Positions 23,549-37,709 of a stretch of DNA of 64,000 nucleotides are shown here, piece after piece. Made by a program: the position numbers and the translations under genes. The notes below the pieces were generated by a model. It had not been told where the DNA came from. It saw only the letters and a program-made list of their open reading frames with translations, and ran no database searches. Numbering within the stretch: the stretch's first letter is position 1; the number at the start of each line of letters is the position of its first letter. This DNA comes from Chrysoporthe austroafricana (taxonomy: Eukaryota; Ascomycota; Sordariomycetes; Diaporthales; Cryphonectriaceae), in NCBI GenBank assembly GCA_001051155.2, contig JYIP02000007.1, positions 312,342 through 376,341 of the forward strand. The letters are read 5' to 3'.

Positions 23549-25073
23549 GTGTCGTAGTACCCAGGTACTGCCCGGCCACATTCTCTGTCGAGCCTCGCCC
23601 GCCGGCTGCCTATCTGCGTCCCTGTCCCGGCCTCTTTTACCTCTCGCCAGCCTAGCCGAACCAGCCTTTCCCTCGCGAGAAGGTTATCAGATCTCACTCT
23701 TTTGCTGCACACCGTTGCCGCCAGCGCCACGGCCGATCGGCGGCCTGATCAGTGACAGCCCTGTCGCAGCCTCCTGTCCTCCTCGCCCGCCTTCTCGCCT
23801 GTATGTCGCTGCCCGGCGGCTGGGACTGTCACCTGAGGTGATCTTCAGCTAGTCCAGCATCCTCACGGGCCCCGAGCTGCCTGACCGCACAGATTGCGGC
23901 CCTACCTTGCCCGTTACGGGAATCGCCCAGTCAAGGGGTCCTTGGCCTCTGGAAAGCCTCAGCAGGGCAGCGCAGGGCAGCACAGGTCGATCCCTGGGGC
24001 CACCGCACCGAGTACGTACATGACTAGGTGAACAGCTTGCTGGAAACGCCTCAGCCATATCAAGTTCGTCCCGGTCCATGCCTCGCGACGGTCAAGAGCC
24101 TTGATCCTTCATCCTTCTGTCGACCTTCCCCCAGCGGCCTGGAGGTGCACACGGTCTTGGCTGCCTACCGGAGCGCGGTCTCCCACACCACCCCGAGCTC
24201 TCGCCTTCTCCCCGTCCAGATTCCATCCTCGGACTTTTTCTAGATATTGATCCTTCCTGGCACGACCGCGCATCACCACCGTCCCTCCACCAATCGACGC
24301 CGGCGAAGCAGCCTGGCCGCGCACCCCTCCCCTCCTCCCCCCGGGCATAGGACGGCTGCCCTTAGGGACGGACCTACGTCGCATCTTGCGACCCTCCTGA
24401 CGCCTGTCTCGTGCACCTACCGGGCGGACAGGCTGGGTTTGGCCTCGCAGCAGGTCCTCCCTCGACGACGACGACAACAACAACGACGACGACGACGGTG
24501 ACGACAACGACGGGCCTCCAGCACGCTTCTGCACAGGCACGCCTGCCAGGTCGACCGCGGCGCGCCGGGCTCGACCTTGTCCTCGAGCCATCCTGCAGTA
24601 CCGAGACGCCGGCCATCTTTTTTTTTTCCTTTTCTTTTCTTTCTTTTTTTTTTCTTCCTGCGGCGCTCCCACTCCCCGCTTCCAGCCCCCAAAAAACCGA
24701 ATCTCGCAAGGATCTACGCGCCTGCAACATCCAGGGTCCTTTGGCAACGATCATTGACTTTTTGCGCCCCGATTGTCTGCCCGCACGCAATCAATCTCGA
24801 ATCTTTTCCCGAGAGAGTTTCTTCGCTACCGAGACCCCACTGCATGCCGAAGTCTGTACGGTCCGGAACGTTGCTACCGCCCGCCCGGCGACCCACCCGT
24901 ACTTGGACTGAACGGCCTTGGTGAGGGCGGTTCGGTTCAGGCCTGGGGGCGACTCGCTCTGCCCGACGAGGAGGCCTGGCCTTTTCTTGCTCCCTCCCTT
25001 CCCCCCTCCCCCCTTCCTGATCTGCTGGCTCTTCCGAGTCAGGCTTGATGCAGGTGCTGTCCGGGTCGAGAAC

Positions 25074-26268
25074 ATGCCGTCGAGATACCAAGCCTTGTGA
25101 GTCAACTAGCCCGCCAGTCTCGCCCGCCCCTGCGCCTACATCAGACGAAGTCCTGACCAGATGATGCGCCTCCAAGCCGCGAGTTTCAAGTAGTCGTCCT
25201 CGGAGCAGGTGAGCACCTCGCCCCGTCGCCTGTGTGGCGGATACCCTCTCCTGGCCGCAGACTTGCGCGGCCCTGGCGTGCAGGTTCGACTGACAGCCCC
25301 CTTTTCTCACCCTCCCAGGCGGCGTGGGGAAGAGTTGCTTAACCGGTGAGTGGACCCCCCACCACAACTCCATCGACATGGGCATTGTTCAAGGCCCCTG
25401 GTCTAGGAGCCTGTCAACCCAACATGAGAGGTGATCATGTGAACGCTAAACTGACCGGTCGGGCGATCAACAGCACAATTCGTTCACCAAGAGTGGATCG
25501 AGAGTTATGACCCAACCATCGAGGACTCTTACCAGAAGCAGATGACCATCGATGTAAGAGCTATCCCACCTCGCCGTGCCCTCCGCCCTCACGATACTGA
25601 CCAGAGCACAGGGACGGCAAGTGGTCTTGGAAATGTGAGTGTGTGTCACTGTCAGACATGGTGTCTCGGCCGAGCCGCACAAGACTGACCCTGGCTCAGC
25701 CTCGACACTGCAGGGACAGAACAGTTCAGTAAGACATGGCATGCACTGCCCGGGACCGAAAGGCGGCCGTACTGACGCAGCACAGCATCCATGAGGGACG
25801 TCTACATGAAAAACGGGCAGGGCTTTCTTCTCGTGTTTAGCATCACGTCGCCGTCCTCGCTGTCGGAACTGTACGGTCTGCGGGAGGAGATTCTGCGCAT
25901 CAAGGACAGGGAGGAGGTGCCCATCGTCATCATCGGCAACAAGGCCGACCTCGAGGACCAGCGACAGGTACCGCGGACGAAGGCCTTCGCCATCTCACAA
26001 CAATGGGGCGCGCCGTATTATGAGGCAAGCGCGAGGACCAGAAGTGAGTAGCTGCGGGCGTGCTGGTGGGGACGAGGCTTGCTGACGGCGACTGACAGCA
26101 AACGTCGACGAGGTCTTCATAGACATATGTCGGCAGATGCTGAGGGCAGACGACGCCATGGAGGCGATGGAGGATATGGACGACAACAGCCGATATAGAC
26201 CGAACGACAGGAACCAGAAACGACGGAGGCGGAGACGCAAGGATCACCCGCGGTGTCTTATCCTGTGA
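25074..26268 (+). CDS. RSR1: Rap-type Ras GTPase, RSR1/BUD1 (krev-1)
   Basis: A 213-residue small GTPase of cell polarity, which in yeast guides Cdc42 to the growth site. Eight exons: 25074-25096, 25177-25208, 25319-25345, 25474-25553, 25612-25634, 25700-25728, 25786-26043 and 26099-26268. All G motifs are present: P-loop GAGGVGKS, effector loop YDPTIEDSY, DTAGTEQF, NKAD and EASA. The Thr in DTAGT, in place of Ras Gln61, is the Rap-family signature. The C-terminus is a polybasic run (NQKRRRRRRKDH) before a CaaX box CLIL; the terminal Leu predicts geranylgeranylation and plasma-membrane targeting. The start MPSRYQA precedes the conserved REFQVVVLG. The gene is unusually intron-dense for this window. 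Confidence 0.95.
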
Positions 26269-28250
26269 TCACATCCTCTGTCATCACGTGCTGTCTTTTC
26301 GATTCGACGACGTACATTTCAAAACCATGCCTCGGTCAGTTGTAGCGCCGTGGGCCTTTTCATCCTCAGGCTGAGGCAGACGACAGCACGGGCTCCCTCT
26401 TGATTGATCGCAGGGTCTTGCGGGTTCACCAGGTGTCACCCCCCCCCCTCTGATCTGCGTGTCTGCATCACCGCACCGCGCATGGCGCTGGGCGTTCTCG
26501 ATTTTTGCTGGCCTGCACCAATACGGTTCTTCTCTTTTGTTTTTCAGCGCAGAATTCGCAAAGACGCAGATGTCCCACGACAGCCGCCTTCAACCGGCCA
26601 GGCTAACAGTCTGACCTACCTCTACGTGGACATGAGCCTGACCAGACTCATCCACCCGAGCTGTATTCTTTTTTTTTTCCTTCACCCCTGCTCAGATGAC
26701 GCAGCTTCCTCGGACCTGCGACATCGCGCCAGAGCAGCAGCAGCAGCATCTCACCCGGTGGCTGATCATCAGAAGACATGCGTGCCGTTTAGCGTCTGCA
26801 TCCGACTGCTTTTTGGTCTTGGCTTTCGACTTTGGACGAGTGAGGAGCACTCCATCTACACTAGTCTTGCAGGGTCCGGGCGCGGAAAACAGAGGCCTTG
26901 CGGTGGGTATTCAGGAACCCAGGGACTATTGGGATTTTTTTGGGACATAAAAACCGGCGAGCGTGCATATTCGTGTCTATACCTTGTTTCTTGTTCCTCT
27001 TCCTCTTCTCCTTTTCTCTCTACAGTGTAGCAACGGGAAACCAGCTGTTCGAAAGACCACAGAAGATCAATCAATCAAGCGGACCGCATCAAACCAGCCG
27101 GCAGGCGCCTGTTTGCCTGTCTCTGTGCTCAAGTCCTCGGTTCTGTTTAAGCGCTCACACCCAAGACATCGCCTTGCTACTCAGCCTTCGCATCGTTGCA
27201 GGGCAGCGCTGCTGCAGTAATACCTAGGCACCTCCCACGTTCCTAGCACCCCCTCTGTTCTGTACATCAGCAACGCTGAGTAAGAGCCATGCGAATGGAG
27301 ATCGACGAGGGAAGCACCACCACCTGCAGCCCCTGGGGGATGCCCCTTCCGAGCCTCGCCGTTGGGGTCCTGGGCATTGCAACACAGGCCTTGGAAGGAA
27401 GCCTCTCGGCACATTCGGCACCTTCACCTCGATCAAATCGAAAAGCCTTGATGCAAGACCCGACCAGAGTGTGACGGTATGATCGAACGATGCGAGATGG
27501 CTCGGAATGGCCTTGGGTGGAAAGGCGCAGCCAGTGCCATCCTGCGCCGTCGAGTCTCACAGGGCCTATTTGATTGAGATCCTCCAAACCAGGCCCGAGA
27601 TATCAGCCATCCTAGACCACATCAGGTCCCTCATGCGCCTGGTGCACCAGCACCGGTCTGCAGCGTGAACATCTCGGATGTCCTCGAGGTGATGTGCCCT
27701 GGGGCTGGCACGGGTTGAGTCGGAGCCAAATGCTGTACGCAAGCATTTTGGCAGGAGCGTCCTCACTGTCTGTCTGTCCTTGCCTGTCGTACCACTCTAA
27801 ATGCAGAAGGTCCTCCTCATATTCGCCTCCTACCCTCAGCGCCTTCCAAGGCCCACGCCCATGATCGCAAGATATCTGCCATGGAAGGCACCGATGTCCC
27901 ATGTTATTTGTTGGTCTGTCTTGTCATGTCTTCTCGATCACTCCTCGAGATCTTGTCCCTGATCTCTTCCTCTTTCCTCAGTCATCTACCTCGCCCACCT
28001 CGACACATCATCACACATCGCCATCACCAGCCTACAATAACGTTTAGAGAACGTCACTCATTTTGGCTCTCTTTTGGATTGTGCTCCTCTCTTTCTTCAG
28101 ATACATCGCTCCTCTCGCGCTCCCAGCTCGACGCTCTTTTTGGAGATCATCACTTTGCGTGCAGCAATTTCGGCGGTTCTTCTACCCACCCTCTCTTCGC
28201 TCAGAACGCCCTTTTACCTTCGCCGTTCCTTCGTCGTCTCGACTGTCCAA
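26269..28250. other. Intergenic, about 2 kb
   Basis: The 3' flank of RSR1 and the promoter and leader of the glycine-rich protein gene. The 250 bp before 28250 are pyrimidine-rich, as is common for strongly expressed fungal genes. I see no gene. Confidence 0.5.
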
Positions 28251-30807
28251 CATGAGGACCACCGTCCTGGCGGTCAGCCTTGGAGCCTTGTTGTGGTCTG
28301 AGACCACATGCGCGGAGACCCTTCAAAGTGGTTGGTCTTCCTTTGGTCCCTTCAACTAACCTCGCCTGCTCACGCTGGACGCAGACCCTGGCAGTATCGA
28401 CACCGCCACCATCGGACTCTCTCTTGACCAGAGAGATTCTCAAGGCCTCGGGTCTCCCCAGACCATCAGTATCGGCCCCTCTAGCACTGACGTCCGTCTC
28501 GAGATTGACATCCATATGGCTCGGACCTCAGCTGGCCACGGCCTACCACCTCTGCTCACCACCCTTGCGCCTCTGTCTATCCCCACGGATTCTACCATGC
28601 TGTCTTTTGGCATTCCTACCTTGTCCGGCACCGTGTCCTCCGAGAACGTCCTCTCCGAGATCTCATTCTTCGCGAGTGCCACTTCTGCTCCGCCACAAGT
28701 CTCATCTGCTGGTTCTGTTGTTTTGTCCTCCCCAAATGCCCCTTTCAACATCTCGGCACCCGCCCCCTCCACTCCACTTTTTGACATGCCCAGTCACAAT
28801 GTCAAACTCTCTTCTAGGGGTTCTGATGACTTAGGTGATGTCTCTCACCTGGACGACTGCAATGAGAACGGTCTCGGTGGGGATGGTCTTGGTGGTGGCC
28901 TGGGTGCTGGTGGCCTCGGTGGCTCCGGGGCCGGAGCTCTTGGTGCTGGTGCTTATGGCAATGGCAACGGCCTGGGCAACGGCAACGGCCTGGGCAACGG
29001 CAACGGCCTGGGTAACGGCAACGGCCTGGGCGGCAGCGGTCCAGGTGGAAATGGTCTTGACGGCGCAACAGCTACAGTCACTGTCCTTGCAGTGCCCGTT
29101 GGCGGAGCTAGCTCAGGCGGCGGATTCGGGAATGGCCTCGGCAATGGTCTGGGCAACGGGCTCGGCGGGTCAGGTCTTGGTGCTTATGGCGCTGGAAACG
29201 GGGCCCTTGGTAACGGCATCGGAAATGGTCTAGGAAACGGCCTTGGAGGCGCTGGCGGCCCCGCGACAATCACTGTCCTTGCCTCCCCAACCGGTGCCGG
29301 CGCTGGTTCTGGCCTAGGCCTCGGCGGATCTGGCTCAGGAATCGGAGGAAGCGGCGATGGCAACGGGAACAGTAATGGCCTTGGAAATGGACTCGGCGGA
29401 TCCGGCCTTGGAGGCTTGGGTGACGACTGCGACGGCTTGGGTGGTGCCGGTGGCTTGGGGTCTGGAGTGGGATCCGGGCTAGGAAATGGTGCCTATGGTA
29501 ATGGAAATGGAAATGGAAATGGTGGCTCTGGCAACGGCCTTGGGGATGGTCAGGGTGGAAATGGGCTGGGCGGCGCTGGAGGTGCTGGTGGGCCCATCCA
29601 GACAATCACTGTCCTGGCTTCCGGCGCTGGGGGTGGCTCAGGCTCAGGCTCGGGTTCTGGCAACGGTCTTAGCGGGTCTGGCTCAGGAAATGGAGCCGGC
29701 GGCAATGGCAATGGAAACGGACTGGGCGACAACCTTGGCAACGGACTCAGTGGATCTGGTCTTGGAGGCTCCGGCAACGGCGACGACTGTGACGGCATGG
29801 GCGACTCAGGACTGGGCAATGGACTTGGAAACGGGTTCGGAGGGTCGGGCTCAGGGAACGGAGCGTACGGCAATGGGGCTGGAAATGGTGCTGGAGATGC
29901 AGGTGGACCTTTTCAGACGATCACCGTTCTCGCTCCTGGCGCAGGTCCAGGCCTGGGTGGCCCTGGGTTAGGAGGTTTAGGTCTCGGTGGACTAGGAAAC
30001 GGGGCTGCTGGCGACGGGAATGGAAACGGGGCTGGCGCTGGCCTCGGAAATGGCCTCGGAGGAGCTGGTAGCCCAGCAGGCAACGGAGCTGTAGCCACAG
30101 TCACTGCTCTCGCCGTTCCTGCTGGAGGCGCGGGACCTGGCTCTGGAAGTGGACTGGGCAGCACTGGCCTAGGTGGTAATGGAAACGGAAACGGCGGCTA
30201 CGATTATGGCTCCGGCGGACCTGGCTCTGGCAATGGCCTTGGAAATGGACTCGGTGGACCAGGAAATGGTCTGGGCGGTGACGACTGCGATGGCCTCGGA
30301 AATGGCCTAGGCGGCGACGGTCTGGGCGGCGACGGTCTGGGCGGCAACGGTCTGGGCGGCAACGGTCTGGGCGGCAACGGTCTGGGCGGCGACGGTCTGG
30401 GCGGCGACGGTCTGGGCGGCAACGGTCTGGGCGGCAACGGAGGTGGTGGCCCTGGAAACCCCATCACTGCTGTCTCGGTCACGACAGTCTTCGTTGCCTC
30501 ATCGACGGTCACTGAGATGATACCAGCTAGCAGCGGAGGTGCAGGCGGCGTGGGAGGTGGTGTAGGCGGCGGCGTTGGGGGTGCGGGAGCAGGTGGCAAC
30601 GGCCTCGGAAATGGAGGCGGCATCATCTCGACTGTCGCTACCGTCACCGTGAATGGTGGTGGAATTGGCGCTAGGAAAGTGGATGCTGGTGCCACAGGCT
30701 CGTACTCTACACCGGCGTACGAGACGGCAGCATATGTCACACGGTCCCTCGCCCGAGCTGCTGATGACCGGCGAAACCCATCATATCTCTTGGCCCTCGT
30801 CGTCTAG
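28251..30807 (+). CDS. Secreted glycine-rich repeat protein
   Basis: Exon 1 (28251 to 28327 or 28330) encodes a signal peptide (MRTTVLAVSLGALLW.., cleavage likely after TTCA). Exon 2 starts at 28385, giving about 833-834 residues in all. After a 170-residue Ser/Thr/Pro-rich part the protein is built of GNGLG/GGLG repeats. Two motif types punctuate them: four acidic-cysteine boxes (DDCN or DDCD at 28852, 29422, 29782 and 30280) and about six hydrophobic strands of the type TITVLA/TVTVLAVP. Near 30310-30430 the repeat becomes an almost pure array of GLGGD/GLGGN units. The short tail has no convincing GPI signal. A cell-wall or extracellular matrix role is likely; no named family is recognised. 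The donor site is ambiguous by 3 nt. Confidence 0.75.
30310..30440 (+). repeat. 15-bp tandem repeat inside the glycine-rich gene
   Basis: Repeats of GGTCTGGGCGGCRACG encode GLGGD or GLGGN. Neighbouring units are almost identical at DNA level, which suggests recent slippage or unequal exchange. Confidence 0.85.
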
Positions 30808-31922
30808 GCCGCGGCGGTGTTCGGACTGTACACCCCACTGGCGAGCCTTCTCGGAGTCTGATCATACACAATCATCCATTCCCGGCGGATGATGCCCCCA
30901 TACCGGTCGGTCCACAGCGCCGACACGATTGACCTTGCTCGACGACACCTCACCTCGAGGCTTATCACTAGAATAGAGCTTTTGGAGGGACGGATGGATC
31001 ATTCTTCGAATCATATGGCAAGGAGGTCACGGGGTGTCAGAAGAGTAATGAGGAGGTCCTTTTTTTCTGGTCATGTATCCATCTATGGGGAGCTTATTCA
31101 CGGGCACAACATGGTAGACCTCTAGACTCGCAATAATTTTAGACACGGTTGACACTCATCTGTCTCGTATGCGCCCCGCTGCCGGACTGTGACATGTGCA
31201 ATGACTGTTTGACTTTGTGGATAGCCGTTGATACCTCTGGCCGTCAGTACCTCTGGCCGTCAGTGAAACTAGGTGTCGAATTGTTTTATGCAAGCAGGGT
31301 TCGAAGTTGTTAACGACACCAGGACTGGCATATTCTTTGTAGATACGTACAAGTACAGGCAGGATTTTATCCCGGTTTAGTCGCTGCACTTATTGAATCG
31401 AGTCACTTGTTACTGGAAAAGAAGAGAAGACGGGAGGAAAAAAAGAAAAGAAAGAAAAGAGGAAAGAGTTCATATATCTCGTAAGTGTAAGACCCGGGAG
31501 CTTGTCGAAAGTCTGAAGTCTACGTCGCATTATCTGGTTGGGATCCTGAAAGCTGTGAACATGGAGACTTTTTTTGGGGGGGGAAGAAGGTGCGGGTGCG
31601 AATAAGCCCTGTACGCTCGGTGGTGAATTTACCGTGCTCTTATCTTATCTCGCTGGCGTACAGTCCGCCTTCCCTATTTTTTTTCTCTTTTTCTTGTATC
31701 TCTTTTCCTCAACTGCCTCATACCTCGGAAAATTCCTTTTTCTTATAGGATCATCCAGAATAGCCTTTGCCCACCCGGCACAGACTGATCTCACCCGTTC
31801 TTTCTCTTTCCGGCTTTCTCTCGAGCGGCATAACAGCAGATCTTGCCTCATATTCCTGTCCAACAAACCCCGAACAATACGACCTCGGGAAGATTGAGAT
31901 CGAGACTCCCCTCGCGACGAAA
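30808..31922. other. Intergenic
   Basis: The 3' flank of the glycine-rich gene and the promoter and leader of NOP6. An A/G-rich tract lies at about 31430-31480 and a T-rich tract at 31675-31745. I see no gene. Confidence 0.5.
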
Positions 31923-33036
31923 ATGTCGAGACCCGAAGCTAGGGCAGAGAAGAAGACGGAGGCCGCACCCTCGTCTAGGAAGCGCAAGCTCGCCGAGGCT
32001 GAGGACGGTGCCGCACCCACCGCGCCCAAGAAGGCGAAGAAGGACAAGAGCTGCGACGGGAAGAAGAAAAAGAGCCACAAGGAGCGCAAGGCCGAGCAGG
32101 CCGAGGCGCTGAACCGCGAGGAGTATGATGCCGAGGACAAGGCGATCGACGATGCGGAGCCTGTTGTGAAGGGTGGTGCGGAAGAGGAGGGGAAGAAGGA
32201 GAAGAAGAGCAAGAAGGAGAAGAGGAGGGCCAAGGAGGAGGCCGAGATGGCGGCAGCAGCCAACGGTGAGAAACGAAAGAAGTCGAAGAAGGATAAGAAA
32301 ATTAAGTCGGAAGAGGAGCCTGCGCAGGCGGTCGAGGGCGGCGGGAAGTCGACCAAGAAAGACAAGAAGACGAAAAAAGCCAGGAAGGAGCAGGATGCTG
32401 GTAACGGAGACGGGGAGGCTGGTGAAGACCAGCAGATGGCGGATGCTGATGCTGCCCATGAGGCTAATAGCAAGCCTGCCAAGAACAGCAGGTTCATCTG
32501 TTTCATCGGTACGTCTACCTAACCCGCAACCCCAACGACCTTTTGCGACGTGCTAACCAGTCTCTTCTCTGCGGACAGGCAACCTCCCTTACACGGCGAC
32601 CCAAGCCGACGTCAAGGCGCACTTCTCGGCGCTAAAGCCGACCTCGGTGCGCCTCCTGACGGAGCATGACCGGCCCACCAAGTCCCGCGGCATCGCCTTC
32701 GTCGAGTTCGACAACTACGCGCACATGAAGACATGCTTGGCCAAGTTCCACCACACGGAGCTCACGGACGCGACGGGCGCGGCGCGGCGCATCAACGTCG
32801 AGCTGACGGCCGGCGGAGGCGGCAAGACCGCGGGGCGGATGGGCAAGCTCGCCGAGAAGAACCGGCGGCTGAACGAGGAGCGGGGCCGGCGGATCGCCCG
32901 GGAGGAGCAGGAGAAGCTGGAAAACGCCCGGGCGAGAAAGGAGAAGGGGGAGGCCGGCGAGAAGCCGGAGGAGAACCTCGGGGAGCACTTTGTCCATCCG
33001 AGCCGGCGCGCACACGTCCCGGGCCGCAGGTCGTGA
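31923..33036 (+). CDS. NOP6: NOP6-like nucleolar RRM protein
   Basis: A 347-residue protein with exons 31923-32508 and 32579-33036; the intron has a GTACGT donor and a TGCTAACC branch site. The first 190 residues are a Lys/Glu-rich disordered region with many KKSKKDKK-type basic clusters typical of nucleolar proteins. One RRM follows: RNP2 is FICFIGNLPY, split by the intron at the Gly, and RNP1 is KSRGIAFVEF. The tail is a charged helix (RMGKLAEKNRRLNEERGRR) ending in HVPGRRS. This architecture matches fungal Nop6, an RNA-binding factor of early small-subunit assembly. The ATG at 31923 is preferred over upstream in-frame codons because the leader lacks similarity and the basic region starts here. 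Confidence 0.87.
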
Positions 33037-34617
33037 GGGGACGGCATCTCCGATGATGTGTATCGGTGTGGACGCGTCCTGGAAGGGGAAGGGGGTCCAA
33101 CTGAGTCTCCTCTATCGGCAGCCCCCGTGGGGAAAAAGTTGCCAAATCTCTTATTAGCCTCGCAATGGCCGGATATTGTGGGTGGCAGTGGAACAGCTCA
33201 GGCGAATTGCGCGCCCCTCTCCCTCCCCCTTTCCTCCAACACGCCGCCGTCCCAAGAAGAGAAATCAGCTACGCAAACCGATGGTGATTGAAAATAATCT
33301 CCCGCACTACATCGCGCAGGCCTCCTCCCCAGGTGGTCAAGTGACAAGCTGTTACGCCCTGCTCTCTCGAGTTAACGCCCAAGAGACGCGGGCGGCCGAC
33401 GAAACTAACGGCTGGCTCTTTTTTTGGGGAGGAGGGAGGGAGTTCTGGGTGGGGGTTAGATCAATGATTTCCCCCCGAGGGGAAGTCGATTCCTTCCTCA
33501 GTCCAGGAGGAAAGGAATCTCGTTCGGGATATTTCTTTTGCGCGGTGATGAATTGAGACCCTCCGCTTTGTGGGGACCGGGCCTTCCACCGTGGTCGGGT
33601 ATCCCGATGCAGTCGGCGGTGAGGGCTATGAGGGGGATCGTTGAGGGATGGCGGGGTGTTCCTCTCCCTCGTTGGTATCTATCTCATCCAGGCCTTACTG
33701 CTCGCAACTGGTTACGTCTGTTCGGCGTCTTCCCGCTCATGAGCTAGCTCTTCGGTAGACGGAGTTGGTTTTCCGCTTTCGCATGATATCCCTACCAGTT
33801 CTTCAATGACTCTCAGAAAATCGAGCACAGTTCATGCAGGTTATGTCACTTTCACTTCTAATCCCATGAGCAAATCCTGTGAGATCAGTGTTGATCGTGC
33901 GAGGTTACATGTAGTAGGTAGTGAGTAGTTGAGGCTCCCATCCCAGACAGCAGAAGAACCCCTTCACTTCATAAAAAGACACGGGAAATATCAGAGTTCT
34001 CCTTCCATTCCATTTCCAGCCCCTTGACCAACCCTCACACCTCACTGGCTGCTATCTACAGAAAACAAAAACAAAAATTCAGGGGATATCCTTGGGGTGG
34101 TGGTGTTGTTGCTGTTGTTGTTGTAGGTCATTTGAAAGTGATGCCGGGTGTACGCCCATCCTGCTGCACAGGAAACAAAGAGAATTCGGCCAGGAAGACC
34201 GACGTCCTGCTCGAGCGGATGTTCAAAGTATGGAAAGCTGACAAGATGCCGGAAGACCGAAGTCACACTGCCAGAGACAAGGTCTCCTACCCCGGGGCCG
34301 GTCCAAGGCCCATTTGATGCTCAAAGACTACCTTGGTAGCAGCATGATGGATCCATCCGTCCACCTCAGCCCGCCCTCGTCGTTGACAGGACGCCATCGC
34401 AGGAATTGTAGCAGCAGGATGTTTTGAAAAACGGATGGTTGATCCTCTTGTTCGCGCCCTTCTATGTGATGACAGGGAGGGAGCTTTGCTGAGGTTAAGC
34501 AGTCGACCCTTTCTAAAAGCTTTTTCGTCTCTTCATACATTGAAACAGCAGCAGCACGTCGCATGATATCGATCGGTCGAGTATGAATTCCGCTGGGGTC
34601 CGTTCGAGCCGGAGCGT
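33037..34617. other. Intergenic between convergent genes
   Basis: The 1.6-kb space between the 3' ends of NOP6 and the Rac gene. It holds only short frames. I see no gene or RNA. Confidence 0.5.
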
Positions 34618-35812
<1,195 letters not shown>

Positions 35813-37678
35813 ATTAAATCCAAGTAGGTGATGCTTTGAGGACGTTGGAGTCGGTCTTGGGAAATTGCACAGAGGAAGGTTGATGGGGGAGCGCCGCGTG
35901 TTAAGCTTTCAATCCTGGTGCGACGACTTCAAAGGAGTCTTGTCGGCCGGCGGTGGTTGCAGATATGAAGCAGGATGTGTGATAGAGTGGATGTGAATGT
36001 GTGAGGTGGTAATCAGGGTGGCGCTTGCAGACAGAGAAGGCCAGGCAGGACAGGGCAGAACAGGGCAGGCAGGGCAAGGGGCAGGCGATATTCGACGCCG
36101 GTCACAGAGCTCAGGCCTCTCTCTCCTCTCTTTGCTCGGCGTGATGATGTGGGCGGGTGGTGGTGGTGACGACGATGGGAACAGCAGCAGCAATGACAAC
36201 GACAACGACAGTAGTCAGGAAGAAGGTCCAGAAGCTCTGGGTGATGCAGGAGGAATAGATCGATCTGGGTATCGCCGCATGAAAGACAGAAATGTTTTGA
36301 CACGGCCGGAACGGATTGATGCCGCAACACGACCTGAGCGGGACTCGAACTGAAGGTCAGGGAGGGGGCCAGCTTGGGGGGCACACAGGTCCAGCATGGT
36401 GGACCAGGTCGAGGGTGCTAGCAGGGCCCCGTCCTCCAGTTGCGCGCCCCAGCGGCAATGGGCGCACCGGGGGGTTCTAGGCGTGCCCAGCGCGCCCGGT
36501 TGGAGGTCCAGCGGGTGGTAGCCACCAGGTCTCACTAGCGGGTAGGGGTGAGGAACTAGGGCTGCCCAGAAGTTTGCGACAGGGAGATAGCAAGTACCTC
36601 ACCCCTGCCACCTGTATGGATCGGTACCGCACATCGGGCAATTCTATATCAAGGTGGGGTCCTCAAAGAAGAGGTGAGGGCTTCACCTGCCCGGGCACCT
36701 CCAGCACTCTCGTCTCAGGTCGTGGGATGTTGAGGTGAGACACCTGGAGTGCACACCTACCTGTTGACACCACAGCGAGGAGAGGAGAGAACCTGCCGCC
36801 GTCCGGACCGAGGCTCGCTGTAGATTTGATGTCATCCATCTGCCCAGAAAATGTGATTTCCTTCTAGAACGTGCCTGGGCCGCCTGGTGCACGGCCCGGT
36901 GAGGAAGCACAGCGTCAGGAACAGGAGCCAAGAAGTGTGACTAGTGCAAGGTGCTCCTGAGGCTCAGAGGATCTCTTGGGTTGCAGTTGGTAGACAGCCG
37001 GGCGGAGATCTCTGCTAGCCTGGCCGCCGCCTGGTCTTGAACCACAATATCAAAATCAAGTGGTTGGTCTGGGGCCATGCTGGGGGAGACTGCTACATTG
37101 AGCAGCCTGCTATTGCTACTGGCAGCGGGCCGAGAAGGAATGGAGGAGCATCGTGTCCTTCAGGGACTGAACAAGGCGTACCAGAACAAGACATGGGAGG
37201 TGTATGCGGAGGGACCGGCCGCCCGTTGCGGCCATCGCACTACGTCAGGAACACCCAAAACGGGGTGAGGCTGAAAGACGTCTCACGGGGTCGTCGGCCT
37301 CGACCAACGCCTCCGAGAAGCACCTGTTCCACGTTTTACTGGGTATTGGAATGCGGAGTAACAGAGCTCGGATCAGTGGGAATTTCAGGCCCCATCCGGA
37401 TTCCAGGGGCTCCCAGGCCTCGTCATCGCTAATATGGTCGGTCTGGACAAGCCGAACTGACCTGACTGCTTACCCCGACTTGACTGCCGGTCAGACCCAC
37501 GGGCCACCCAAACCCAAGCCCAGCCGTCATGGTGACAGGGCCCATGGCGGACATGATCATGGGCCCCGATGGGCGTCATGGCTCATGCCAAGAGATCCAT
37601 CCCAGCGCCTGGGGCCCGTACTCGATGCGGTTCGAAGCAGGGCCGCCGGCCGAGGCTCACGGACGCGCTGCTGACTAT

Positions 37679-37709
<31 letters not shown>

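Larger units (their letters stand above)
17937..25073. other. About 7.1 kb with no supportable gene
   Basis: I see no coding frame with family motifs or consistent codon bias. The stretch is rich in simple repeats: (CAG)n at 19761-19779, polypyrimidine at 22095-22175, AC/CT at 22799-22832, (AC)n at 23490-23548, and T/C- and ACG-rich stretches at about 24470-24660. The longest frame (minus, 20974-22095) is arginine-, serine- and proline-rich without motifs. The last 1-2 kb is probably promoter and long leader of the Rap GTPase gene. Confidence 0.5.

Noticed and set aside
24109..24747. 212-codon minus-strand frame
   Set aside because: It runs through T/C and ACG repeats and yields only low-complexity Lys, Arg and Ser runs.
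26404..27030. 208-codon plus-strand frame downstream of RSR1
   Set aside because: Contains T-runs and serine runs, with no motif; best explained as 3' flank.
28814..30740. Several long frames antisense to the glycine-rich gene
   Set aside because: They are Pro/His- or Met/Ala-rich mirror products of the Gly repeats, without independent support.
36330..36360. tRNA-like T-arm (GTTCGAGTCCCGC) on the minus strand
   Set aside because: The flanking stem bases do not pair, and no matching D-arm or acceptor stem lies at the right distance.
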